Source of the DNA: Vulcanisaeta distributa JCM 11213
GTDB lineage: Archaea > Thermoproteota > Thermoprotei > Thermoproteales > Thermocladiaceae
DNA length: 64,000 nucleotides
Assembly (NCBI GenBank): GCA_001316125.1
Contig: BBCS01000001.1
Coordinates: 496,001 to 560,000, forward strand
Direction of reading: 5' to 3'
This document shows, piece by piece, positions 52,395 to 60,876 of the stretch. The position numbers and the translations under genes were made by a program. The stretch's first letter is position 1; each line of letters starts with the position of its first letter. The notes beneath the pieces were generated by a model. The model was not told the DNA's origin and searched no databases. It saw only the letters and a list, made by a program, of their open reading frames with translations.

Positions 52395-52971
52395 CTTCTT
52401 CTCCTGACAAACAGGTATGTGCGGGTTGGGGGGGTTACCCTATGTGGTGGGTTTGGCGCCGGTTGTTTGGTTGGTGATGGTGTGAATATCTTTGTTAGGT
52501 CTATGGTCTTCGGCTTAACATTCGCCCTGGCCTCGCCCGTCTCTATCTTTCTCTGGACGATCTTAATCATTTGAATAACGGCCTCCGGCGTCGGTGGGCA
52601 GCCAATGGCGTATGCGTCAATCGGTATTATTTTATTAACGGGGGGGACCGCATGGTAGCTATTCCAAAATATACCACCCTCAGCCGCGCAGGAACCCATG
52701 GCAATTACGTACTTCGGATCGCTCATTTGCTCCCAAACATACCTGAGGACCCTGGCCATCTTGAAGGTTATTGTACCCTCAACGAGGATTAGGTTTGTCT
52801 GCCTTGGGGGGGCATGCCATGGTAGTGACCCAAGCCTCTCGGCATCGTAAGTCGGATTCCAAGTGTGCGCCATCTCGACGCCGCAGCATGCCGTTACGAG
52901 GTGCACTGGCCATAGGGAATACTTCGTACCCCCCCACTTCTTGTAGGCTCTAATACTTTGTCAAGCGACAT
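52367..52971 (-). CDS. nuoB: Complex I subunit B (NuoB-like), N2 cluster protein
   Basis: About 200 residues. ATG 52969-52971; a base is missing near 52950, then KKWGGTKYSLWPVHLVTACC with the tandem Cys, MGSCAAEGG and IGCPPTPEAV give the four N2 [4Fe-4S] ligands. Two G/C7 runs add a residue against family (KKWG-TKYSLWP; HAPRQTN). The tail after TIDLTKIF is Pro-rich and runs through a C7 run (52428-52434) where 5 or 8 C would open the frame into nuoC. Confidence 0.85.
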
Positions 52972-52975
52972 TCGC

Positions 52976-53419
52976 TCACCTACCGCTTGACCTTCTTATA
53001 AATTCTTTGGGATATGCCATTTTTAATGCGTATTTATAGCCGACATAGATACTTGGTAGGGTTATTACTAATATCGCCAATATTATATAAATTATTGGCA
53101 GTGCCATGACCGCCACCGATGATAGAATTAGTAATATCACAATGATCGGCTCCATACCAAGGAACATGAGTAGGAAGCCCACATACTGTATTGGGAATAC
53201 GTACCTGGCCTCACCAACAGGTGGATTACCAGCCTCATACCTCTGCAACTTTGAGACATTTGGATTTTTTGCTGCGATTCTTCTTGCTACGTACATTATT
53301 GCAGCATCGGTTATAAGGGCTATCACCACGAGTACTATCAGTATTGCTAATGCATCAATGAAGGCTGACATCGTGACCGGGAGTATTAGTAATGAGGCAT
53401 TTTTAAGTAGTAACCTCAT
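52976..53419 (-). CDS. nuoA: Complex I subunit A (NuoA-like)
   Basis: 147 residues, intact; three membrane helices. KLQRYEAGNPPVGEARYVFPIQYVGFLLMFLG-type core (seen as YEAGNPPVGEAR then IQYVGFLLMF) with the conserved Glu in FLGMEPI. ATGA overlap with the upstream gene; nuoB follows 4 bases downstream. The translation start may be the internal Met at MSAFIDALAI. Confidence 0.85.
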   Translation of the reverse strand: MRLLLKNASLLILPVTMSAFIDALAILIVLVVIALITDAAIMYVARRIAAKNPNVSKLQRYEAGNPPVGEARYVFPIQYVGFLLMFLGMEPIIVILLILSSVAVMALPIIYIILAILVITLPSIYVGYKYALKMAYPKEFIRRSSGR

Positions 53420-53877
53420 TCAACGCATTGCCCAAGTAACTTGTTAAGTGCCAATGTTAGTAATGCCGTACTACCCACATCCCTACCAACAACCTTAATC
53501 TGCCGTCCCAGATTCAATTCACTCTGCATAAATGGTTGGTCAGACGCCTGTATCACGATCAATACCCTACCTTTAACCTCATTACCCATGGAATCACCCC
53601 CCCTGGTGCTCAGGAAGTATACTGCATCTGGGTGAAGGAGCTCAACCGCATCCTTAATGTCAGGCAGTACAATCAATGTAGCCCCCCCAGACCTGAGCAC
53701 AAGCCTAAAGGCCTCAGGCACACCCTGCTGAGCAGCAGTACCCACGGCCTTAGTAACCACTATGGTCCTCAGGCCAAAGCCAAGTGAGACCTTTACTGCA
53801 TCCAGCAACTTCTGCACACTGGCTGGGTTATGGATAACAGGTATTACATTGTTAATGGCTTGTTGGCAATCCATCAC
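53416..53877 (-). CDS. Hypothetical alpha/beta protein, possibly SPOUT-like
   Basis: 153 residues, intact. Alternating strands and helices (LRTIVVTKAVGTAAQQGVPEAFRLVLRSGGATLIVLPDIKDA-type pattern, printed in parts), VKGRVLIVIQASD, and a C-terminal GRDVGSTALLTLALNKLLG. The late Gly-rich helix recalls the knot of SPOUT methyltransferases (SpoU), but the cofactor loop is not certain. First gene of the nuo cluster by overlap, so it may be cotranscribed with complex I. Confidence 0.45.
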   Translation of the reverse strand: MMDCQQAINNVIPVIHNPASVQKLLDAVKVSLGFGLRTIVVTKAVGTAAQQGVPEAFRLVLRSGGATLIVLPDIKDAVELLHPDAVYFLSTRGGDSMGNEVKGRVLIVIQASDQPFMQSELNLGRQIKVVGRDVGSTALLTLALNKLLGQCVE

Positions 53878-53951
53878 GCCACAACTCAGCGCCTCCTATA
53901 AAACTATAACCCAATTAAAATTATTAAAGGGCCTTACAAATCAATTTCCTG

Positions 53952-55120
53952 ATGAGTACACCATTGGTCAGTGAACTCATGGATAACGTAGTAGTTATTG
54001 CAAAGCCCAAGGATATTATTTCTAAGGTAATTTCGGACATGAGGGATTATAAGGCTTGGGTTGTCCCGGTCATTAATGAGAACGGTAAATTAGTGGGTGT
54101 CCTGAGCTACAGGGATTTACTTGAGCGAAGGGTTAGCCTTAGATCAAAGGTCTCAAGCGCCATGTCACCACCATACTCAATAAACCAGGACTCGGACCTC
54201 GTTAAGGCAATGTCCAAGATATTAACCCTGAGGGTTAGGGCATTGCCCGTGGTTGACTCGAGCATGAGCCTTGTCGGCATCTTAACAAGGGAGAAGATAT
54301 TGGGGGTACTTGCTTGATAATAGGATGCTACCCCCCGCACATCGGTTTCATCCGTGATGTCTAAGCCGGCAATTACAATTGATGCCAATGAGGCTGTGGC
54401 GAGGGCTAAATGGCTCATGATAAGGCATGGAATAACACGCCTCCCAGTACTTGATTCAGGGAAGCTTTACGGCATAGTTTCAATGCGCGACATAGTCGAG
54501 CGATTATACTACGCATCAATACCACGGCGCAGCAGGAGGGGGGGTGATGTGGTTGGTACTGAGGATGACATACTCGCGGCCCCCCCGTGAAGGCAATAGC
54601 AACCACGCCGGCGGTCACCGTCAATGAAACCGACGATGTTTACACAGTAGTTAATTTAATGCTTAATAAGGGCATTTCCGGAATGCCCGTGATTTCAGGG
54701 GAATCCGTGACAGGGGTTGTTTCGAGTTACGACGTAATAAGGGCTGTTCTTAAGCCTTATGAGGAGATACCCGTTGAGGCAAAGCTCACGGAGATTGATG
54801 AGGATGTTAAGCCATTGGTCGAGAAGGTGATTTCGAATTACATTGCTAAGATTAATAGGATGACGAACGTCATTGACATGAAGATAAACATTAAGAAGTA
54901 TGAGAAGGGAGGTGAGGAGAAGAGGAGTAAGTACTCAGTCCATATAATGCTCAAGGACAACGCAAATACGTACACAGTCAATGAGGTTGATTGGGACCCA
55001 GTAAACGCCGTTAGGTACGCCTTCGAGACCTTGATCAAGAGAATTGAAAGAGAGATAAACAGAACAAGGGATATAAAGAGGCGGGGGGGAAGGTTACGTG
55101 GAGGACCACCCAGCGAGTAA
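53952..55120 (+). CDS. Four-CBS protein with HPF/RaiA-like C-terminal domain
   Basis: About 390 residues in three frame pieces. CBS modules: VSELMDNVVVIAKPKDIIS, SAMSPPYSINQDSDLVKAMS, MSKPAITIDANEAVARAKWL, ATTPAVTVNETDDVYTVVNL. The last 110 residues (DVKPLVEKVISNYIAKINRM, IKKYEKGGEEKRSKYSVHIM, NAVRYAFETLIKRIEREI) have the beta-alpha-beta plan of ribosome hibernation factors. Frames break near 54320-54350 (stop codons TGA TAA TAG) and at the C7 run 54590 (needs 5 or 8). CBS pairs would bind adenine nucleotides and could gate ribosome binding. Confidence 0.72.
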
Positions 55121-55127
55121 TAATCAA

Positions 55128-55182
55128 CGGGTGATGAATGCACCCTTTAATGACTGGTGATTACTTCGCCAACGACTGACGC
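55128..55182 (+). ncRNA. Box C/D sRNA
   Basis: C box GTGATGA (55131-55137), 12-base guide ATGCACCCTTTA, D' box ATGA (55150-55153, one mismatch), 3-base spacer CTG, C' box GTGATTA (55157-55163, one mismatch), 12-base guide CTTCGCCAACGA, D box CTGA (55176-55179). Total C-to-D length 49, identical to the sRNA at 45619. Located 11 bases after the stop of the CBS gene, so it may be processed from that transcript. Predicted target sequences: TAAAGGGTGCAT and TCGTTGGCGAAG. Confidence 0.7.
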
Positions 55183-55269
55183 AAGGACAAAAACCAGTTC
55201 TAAACGCTATATCGGTTTCATACTTCATTAATTGTATTTTGTGTTTTCATTCTTTATTTCGTTGCTATT

Positions 55270-55755
55270 TTAGCCTGTGCTGCATGTTTGTGTTGTTTGG
55301 TTTGTTGGTATGTATGTTGTTGCTATGCATGTCACTGTCTTCGTACCGAGTGGTGTCTGCATTACTGCCTGCCAAGTAACCACGTAACTGGTTGGTGGCG
55401 ATAGAATGAACTGAGCTGCTTGGCTTAATGATATACTGCCTGTGTATGCCGTGACATTAACTGAGTGAGGCATTAGCTCAACTGGCAGGTACTCTGGTTG
55501 TAGGCTTAGTGTGACACCATTATTATACGACACGGTGATGTTTGATGAAATAATGCTTATTGCATACGGGTTTGGGTTCTCAAGCCACAGGTTGAAGTAA
55601 AGAACAACACTGACCAGCGAACTCTGGCTTGAAATACCCCCCCAACTGGCCGAAACAAACTCGGGTGGTTTGAAGGTCATGTAGGGATAGAGAAAAACGA
55701 GAAACAAGGCAATAACAACAACGACAACACCCAAAACCAACCCACGAAAACGCAT
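55270..55755 (-). CDS. Membrane-anchored WHy/LEA14-like protein
   Basis: 161 residues, intact. One N-terminal membrane helix (LVLGVVVVVIALFLVFLYPY), then a beta sandwich of the WHy/LEA2 type: VVLYFNLWLENPNPYAISIISSNITVSY-like strand pairs (printed in parts) with the conserved N-P-N/Y motif, and a C-terminal Thr/Cys tail. Exposed outside the membrane. Related proteins bind or protect other proteins under stress; function here unknown. Confidence 0.65.
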   Translation of the reverse strand: MRFRGLVLGVVVVVIALFLVFLYPYMTFKPPEFVSASWGGISSQSSLVSVVLYFNLWLENPNPYAISIISSNITVSYNNGVTLSLQPEYLPVELMPHSVNVTAYTGSISLSQAAQFILSPPTSYVVTWQAVMQTPLGTKTVTCIATTYIPTNQTTQTCSTG

Positions 55756-55807
55756 ACAAAGGTTAAAGCCTAGGTCCTAAATTTAAATATTCACAGTGCC
55801 GTCATGC

Positions 55808-56950
55808 TTACGTAATTGCACTGTTTATAGCATTTACGAGCTTACTAACGCCCTTCCCTCCCGGCCTTACATCCTCAATAACCTCAACTCCATTATTACT
55901 TAATTTTTCCTTCACGTTATTCGGCACGGCATGGCGAACAATGAGCATCGTTTTCCTCGGCCTAAATTGCCTGACGTACGGTATAACCTGCTCATCAACG
56001 TCACTCTCCCAATCCTCGTAAGACAACGCCTTACACTCAATCAAGAAGTCAATCCCGCCGCCCGACTTAATCAGATCATTAATGCCATTAAACTTACCCC
56101 TGGCAATAACAACGTCAGGCCTAACAGCCCTTCTACCATGCTTGGTTGGTATTACGATCTTGTTATTAGCCATGATTGATTTGAGATTTGGAAAGACATG
56201 TATCGCTGGATTTACTTGGAATTCAAGCCACATTGTGAAATCGCCATATGGTGTATCGAGTATTGCAAAGCTAGTTTCACCACCCTGCTCAAACCAAACA
56301 GTAACTGGCTCATTAATAAATGAATCACTTAACTCCCAACGTCTTCGTATTAACCTCCTCGTTCCTAATGCCTCAGCGATCTTCACGGTTACCCAGTTCT
56401 CGTAGACTAGAGACATGGTCGTTTTAATCCCTCTAACCCTACCATCATCACTCGGTATGCTTAGTTCAGTAAAGTAGTAAGTCCTTGGGTTATCAAAGAA
56501 TTCGCTAAGTCTTACTGCATGGCCCATGAAACTCAAGCTACCGCCAATCGACCTCCAGTAATCCCTAGCTTCATTAGCCATTGCCGCGAACTCGCTGAAT
56601 AACTCATTTAATAGGTTCCTTAACATTGGACTTTTAATCCTGAAACTAATGCCATTTAACCAATCATTTACCGCATCCTCAATACCCCCCCTACTCTTAC
56701 ACCTTGTATAATCCACCGTATTCACGTAATCACTAGATGGACACCTAGTGACGCTACCATAGCCACTCCTACTGAAGCTGAATATGAATATCCAAGGTGA
56801 GACATTACTCGGTACTTCATATACGTACTCATCATCACCACGCCTAACGAGCCTACTAACCTCAGAGATATGAAAAAGCTCATTACCAATGAGGACGTAA
56901 GCATACTCAGAACCACGGGTACCACCTCTCCTCAACTCACTAACAAGCAT
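55808..56950 (-). CDS. PD-(D/E)XK nuclease-like hypothetical protein
   Basis: 380 residues, intact. Around residues 275-310: RPDVVIARGKF (Asp), then IDFLIECKALSYEDWE (E-x-K), a PD-(D/E)XK core; an upstream helix has VYENWVTVKIAEAL with the auxiliary Glu. The N-terminal 150 residues are unrelated to known nucleases and may bind DNA or a partner. It stands alone with no methyltransferase or helicase beside it, so it is not an obvious restriction system. The C7 run at 56685 encodes SRGGIED. Confidence 0.6.
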   Translation of the reverse strand: MLVSELRRGGTRGSEYAYVLIGNELFHISEVSRLVRRGDDEYVYEVPSNVSPWIFIFSFSRSGYGSVTRCPSSDYVNTVDYTRCKSRGGIEDAVNDWLNGISFRIKSPMLRNLLNELFSEFAAMANEARDYWRSIGGSLSFMGHAVRLSEFFDNPRTYYFTELSIPSDDGRVRGIKTTMSLVYENWVTVKIAEALGTRRLIRRRWELSDSFINEPVTVWFEQGGETSFAILDTPYGDFTMWLEFQVNPAIHVFPNLKSIMANNKIVIPTKHGRRAVRPDVVIARGKFNGINDLIKSGGGIDFLIECKALSYEDWESDVDEQVIPYVRQFRPRKTMLIVRHAVPNNVKEKLSNNGVEVIEDVRPGGKGVSKLVNAINSAIT

Positions 56951-57229
56951 AAAACATCTATAGCAAAATTGGTAAAGTAATGCAAAAATTAAGTATTCCT
57001 ATTTCTCAATTAACTAGTCATGAATTAACAAAAACAAACAAGGTGCATATTTGAGGTAACATTGTCTTAGTTCCTCATGCCTCAGCTTCAATTCGTTATC
57101 AATTCCTTAATTTCTATTAGTAATGCTTTTAAAGACCAGTATATGCTTTATTATTGATGTTCTTTGTTAATTACCTTTTATTAATGAGCCTACGACATTT
57201 ATTATTCAAGACTTTGCTTGGTGGTTATC
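56951..57229. other. Intergenic region, AT-rich
   Basis: About 280 bases between divergent genes. A TATA-like TTTTAAAGA at 57127 and several A/T runs; no RNA motif or ORF that I can support. Confidence 0.3.
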
Positions 57230-57729
57230 ATGAGCAACACAAGTAGGCTTATTGAGTGCTATCAATACTGTAGTAAGTACTTTAGTGATAATCAAGCGTC
57301 GCTGCAGTCCTGCTACAGAAGGTGCGACGCAATGTGGGGCTCAAAGACTAGTGCTAGCACTGACATTAAGTCTTTCGAGACATGCTTCCCAAATAGTATT
57401 TATGGACTTGAGGACTTCATGGATAAGTATAGGAGATTGGTAGGTCTAGTTTTGAGGATTGGCAGATCGTTGCTGAGATATCAAGCATTATTGGTAAGAT
57501 GCTTGAGGAGGGCAGGCAAAATAAATGCCCAAGCCTAAACGAGGCAATTACTGATGCAATTAACAAGGCATTAAATGAATTAGGTATTGATAGGTACTCG
57601 ATAACGAAGGGTTACCTACATGGAATGAATGATGAGGTTAGACAATTACTTACAAAAAATATTCCCAAACCTAACAGATATGGAAATTACGCCGCATTAT
57701 ACCATACCAATAGATACAGTACCAAGTAG
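57230..57729 (+). CDS. Cys-rich helical hypothetical protein, one frameshift
   Basis: About 165 residues from ATG 57230 (SD-like GGTGG upstream). N-terminus LIECYQYCSKYFSDNQASLQSCYRRC has four Cys in a helix-loop-helix spacing, like CHCH-type or zinc motifs. The frame shifts near 57445: EDWQIVAEISSIIGKMLEEG joins LNEAITDAINKALNELGI to the stop at 57729. Overlaps the start of the next gene by 50 bases in a different frame. Family unknown. Confidence 0.5.
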
Positions 57730-58717
57730 TTTTAGGGCATATAAGTATTCTAGCGGCGGACATAGGGCTAGGTATGTAGTCATAGGCGTAATAATCGGCA
57801 TATTAATTGCGGCGGTTTTCATATACCTAATAATGCCGCATATATTTATGACGCAACATACCCCCAGTAGTTCCGTTAGCTCTATAGGTAGTTCTCCCGT
57901 GACTGCAACCACAAATGTCATAATCCTTAACCTAGCTCCACAATCTCAGGTTTGGGCTGTACCTCATGTTTACCAGGGAGATTATGATGGTAATCCAACG
58001 AGTAACTGGCCCACTTATGTGGTGTTAAGTAGTGGTCAACCCGTACTTATGATGATACCGTATCAACCATCTACTGCCGGTGTGATGTTCTGGGAGGGAT
58101 ACTATGGTGGCGGCTCCATATCCATAACACTCATTGGTACCTACACGATATCCTCAACGCCAACTTTCGGTGACGGTTTTGAGGTGTATTTATTTCTAAA
58201 ACCAAGTACCTGGAGTATAAGTCCTCAATTTAATTATTCAATACCTTATGTAGCATCTCCGGCTAAGATTCCTCCATCATCACCTGCACAGGGTGACCTT
58301 ATTTTACCTCAAAGTTCATCAACGTACATTATGGCTCAATGGGACCCATGGTGGCAATTTGGCTATAGTATGAACGGGGGGGCAACAGGTCAATGGAACG
58401 TTTGGCTCGTTAACAATCCACTAGGTTATAGCGTTACCATTAATCCAAATCCATCACCTAACATAGGCTCTCCCTACTCTGGTTTTGATGGAATTGGCAA
58501 TGGCGCATTCCAACCTAATCCTGGTGATCTAATTCAAGTTACTGTTACGTATAACCCAAGCACTAACACATTGAGTGGTATGGTCATTGATTTGAACACA
58601 GGGCAAACAGCCACATTTACGATAAGCTTAAATGGATACTTCACACCACCGCCGCCTGGAAATTACGTATTCGGAATAGGAGCAAGTACCTGGGCCACTA
58701 TGCCAATTGGATGGTAG
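57680..58717 (+). CDS. Membrane-anchored secreted beta-sandwich protein
   Basis: About 345 residues from ATG 57680 (an earlier in-frame ATG lies at 57629). A basic stretch (YKYSSGGHRARY) precedes one membrane helix (VVIGVIIGILIAAVFIYLIM), then an extracellular beta-rich domain with lectin/concanavalin-like features: FWEGYYGGGSISITLIGTYTI, GDGFEVYLFLKP, DLIQVTVTYNPSTNTLSGMV and FGIGASTWA. Rich in Ser, Thr, Pro. It resembles, in plan, the secreted protein at 62865. Confidence 0.6.
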   Translation: MEITPHYTIPIDTVPSSFRAYKYSSGGHRARYVVIGVIIGILIAAVFIYLIMPHIFMTQHTPSSSVSSIGSSPVTATTNVIILNLAPQSQVWAVPHVYQGDYDGNPTSNWPTYVVLSSGQPVLMMIPYQPSTAGVMFWEGYYGGGSISITLIGTYTISSTPTFGDGFEVYLFLKPSTWSISPQFNYSIPYVASPAKIPPSSPAQGDLILPQSSSTYIMAQWDPWWQFGYSMNGGATGQWNVWLVNNPLGYSVTINPNPSPNIGSPYSGFDGIGNGAFQPNPGDLIQVTVTYNPSTNTLSGMVIDLNTGQTATFTISLNGYFTPPPPGNYVFGIGASTWATMPIGW

Positions 58718-59672
58718 TTCAAGTGAAGACAAGCGGAATAGCATACTCAATAAGCTCATAACAATGATGACCCGCCATTTTAAACTTAAAAATTAACCAA
58801 CCCATTTTCTCCATAACACCCAGGTAGTTAGACTGGACTAAGACTAATTAACACTATACTTCACCATATATAGGCGCAGTTGCTTTGATTATGAAGTAGT
58901 AAAAGATTAAGACATAGAAGGGACATGCCGCTGGGAAACTAAAAATCTCAATTCCTTAAATTAATAGAGAAGCCATAGCACTACCTTAATCCTTAAATCT
59001 TCTCTTAAATTGCCTAAAGGTATTCTTTTATTTAATTGTTAGTGGAATGATATGTCAATATTGCGGAGAATGCGCGAGTATTACCTTCATGAATTTGTTT
59101 GGCTTTATCGAGATAGGCCAAGTAAACGGGTTAGTCTCCATTTCCTGGTGCTTTCGTTAATGCCTCTGACTATTACGAATATTATCATGAATACGAAAAA
59201 CACAACAAAAACTCTTACAGTGGAACAGTCTCTATGTTTAAGCGTAGCTAGCATTGATAAGCATTTTATATTACGATGTATTCAACGATAATTAAACCGT
59301 ATGGTATGGCTAACACGCATTTCATTCTTGCGTAGCGTTTTACACCACTTAGCATACTTAAGGCCAATACCTACAATAGGTCGATAATTAACCATACATA
59401 ACTAATTAGTTGTTGTTAATGAATAATAAGAATAATAAGTAGGTATTTATGCCTTCCAAGAATGACTGACGTGGATGTTAAGGGCGATATTAATGATGAA
59501 TTCGTATAGGGTTGAATCAGGCATGAACGTAGATTAAGCGTGGTCAGTCGGTACGTGAATTCTTCATTGGTCTGTTCCGGGGGGGGTTGTCATCACTTGG
59601 TTATGTGCTCAATGTATTACATTTAAGCCAGAGCTAAAGCTTTTATTTTACTACTTATTCCACATTGATTTC
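58718..59672. other. Long gene-poor region
   Basis: About 950 AT-rich bases. A weak 79-codon ORF at 59052-59291 (MSILRRMREYYLHEFVWLY...) has no recognisable motif and unusual composition, so I do not call it a gene; it may be a decayed element. A C-box-like ATGATGA at 59493 is followed by TTGA 12 bases later but no proper C' or D box. A G8 run lies at 59579, and a TATA-like TTTTATTTT at 59640 serves rpo11. No terminal repeats or tRNA seen. Confidence 0.35.
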
Positions 59673-59951
59673 GTGATTAAGATAAGCATTGTGAAGGCCG
59701 AGGACAATTACCTGGAGGCTGTAGTGCAGGGAGAGACGTACACATTATTCGCACCATTAATTGAGTACCTGCTCAAGAGACCTGATGTTGAGTATGCAAT
59801 GTATGATGTTGATCACCCACTGACCCAGAATGTTCGGTTTAGGATAAAGACTAAGGGAAGGCCGCCACTTGATGTTATTAAGGAGGCTGTGAATGAGATA
59901 TTGAGGGATGTTGAGGAGTTAGAGAAGGGGGGGTTCTTAGGTTCGCCATAG
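59673..59951 (+). CDS. rpo11: RNA polymerase subunit Rpo11 (RpoL)
   Basis: 92 residues from GTG 59673, intact. LEAVVQGETYTLFAPLIEYLLKRPDVEYAMYDVDHPL is the Rpo11 dimerisation fold (printed in part), with the HPL motif and RFRIKTKGRPPLDVIKEAVNEI helix. Partners Rpo3 in the assembly platform of the archaeal polymerase. A TATA-like element lies about 30 bases upstream. The G7 run at 59927 encodes KGGFL near the C-terminus. Confidence 0.88.
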   Translation: MIKISIVKAEDNYLEAVVQGETYTLFAPLIEYLLKRPDVEYAMYDVDHPLTQNVRFRIKTKGRPPLDVIKEAVNEILRDVEELEKGGFLGSP

Positions 59952-59965
59952 GTATGAAACACTAG

Positions 59966-60579
59966 GTGCACGAGGATGGTGGTCAGCTCTTGATTTACGT
60001 ACTTGGTGAACCACCTCAATGGTTAATTGATGTAATTAGGGAGTTGGGTGAGGAGATAGTTAAGGTTAATGATTGTAATGCGCCTCCGCGTAGTATCATA
60101 ATCTCAGTGGATAGCACATGCATGGTTAGGGGTTCCATTGTCCTATCATTACTGCCTTACAAAGGCGCAATACATATCCAAAGAGGTACTGCGAGGGGCA
60201 TATTATCAACCGTAATAAGCACCATGAAAAGAATTGGCAATATTAAGAGTATTAATGAGGCATTAGCGTTATTGAATTTCGCCAGGACCAAAGTAATTAG
60301 TGCAGTTAATATGATGGAGATCATGCTTGAGTATCAAGTGGCCCCTGGAGCGGTATATACAATTGCGGTGCTTAATAATGATAAGAGTAAATGCACAGTG
60401 GCACTTGGTAGGGGGGTACTTCGAGGGGGGGTACCTTGGTCCTTGAGTCGTCAATATCATGGTTGTTAAGTAATGGTAGTGATGTGTATGTGGTAAGGGG
60501 GGGTGATTTGGTGCTTGAGCTTATGGCTTTATCCATGGTCTTTGGTATTAACCTTGTTCATTCTAATCCTCCTTACTAG
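59966..60579 (+). CDS. Hypothetical alpha/beta protein, one frameshift
   Basis: About 204 residues from GTG 59966, 14 bases after rpo11 and likely cotranscribed. Strand-helix pattern: LLIYVLGEPPQWLIDVIRELG, GSIVLSLLPYKGAIHI, ISTMKRIGNIKSINEALALLNFA. At a G6 run (60411-60416, 7 needed) the frame moves to TSRGGTLVLESSISWLL, SDVYVVRGGDLVLELM and a stop at 60579. Helix ALALLNFARTKVISAVNMM loosely recalls the KEOPS subunit Cgi121, but I would not assign it. Confidence 0.5.
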
Positions 60580-60661
60580 GTTTATGGCCGAGAGGGCTGT
60601 TGCGGCGCCATTTAGTATTAGGAATATTAGGTTCCAATTGAGGCTGAGTATGCGTGAGTAG
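60503..60661 (+). CDS. Small one-helix membrane protein (overlapping ORF)
   Basis: 52 codons from GTG 60503 in a frame overlapping the end of the previous gene. WLYPWSLVLTLFILILLTRF is a good membrane helix; AERAVAAPFSIRNIRFQLRL follows as a basic tail. A G7 run precedes the start. Could be a small translocon- or respiratory-type subunit, or a chance ORF. Confidence 0.4.
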   Translation: MIWCLSLWLYPWSLVLTLFILILLTRFMAERAVAAPFSIRNIRFQLRLSMRE

Positions 60662-60686
60662 GTACTGCCTATTAGGTATGGAATTG

Positions 60687-60782
60687 TTAATCTGAGGGTG
60701 GTACGTCGCCTAGTGCGAGTACCCAGCCCACGGCAATGAATAGTAATCCGAGTATCCCCCCCACGATTATTGTTATCAGCAT
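60687..60782 (-). CDS. Very small membrane protein, 31 aa
   Basis: ATG 60780-60782 opens MLITIIVGGILGLLFIAVGW, one membrane helix, then VLALGDVPPSD and a stop at 60687. The clean helix and acidic end make a real gene likely. The G7 run at 60756-60762 encodes VGGIL in frame. Confidence 0.5.
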   Translation of the reverse strand: MLITIIVGGILGLLFIAVGWVLALGDVPPSD

Positions 60783-60876
60783 CCCACGCGTTTAATTGTC
60801 TGCATTTTTAAGGTATACATTCTCGAGGTCATCGTAGTAAAAAATAAATTCCTATAACATTCTATAATTAACAAAG

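Noticed and set aside
55164..55175. 16S rRNA TGGCGAAG as target of the sRNA guide CTTCGCCAACGA
   Set aside because: Only eight pairs and the base at the methylation position would be unpaired; likely chance.
59052..59291. 79-codon ORF in the gene-poor region
   Set aside because: No family motif, odd composition and no promoter or start context; could be chance or a decayed element.
59460..59560. Possible fourth box C/D sRNA: ATGATGA at 59493, 12 bases, then TTGA
   Set aside because: No C' box at the right distance and no CTGA D box; only half of the architecture is present.
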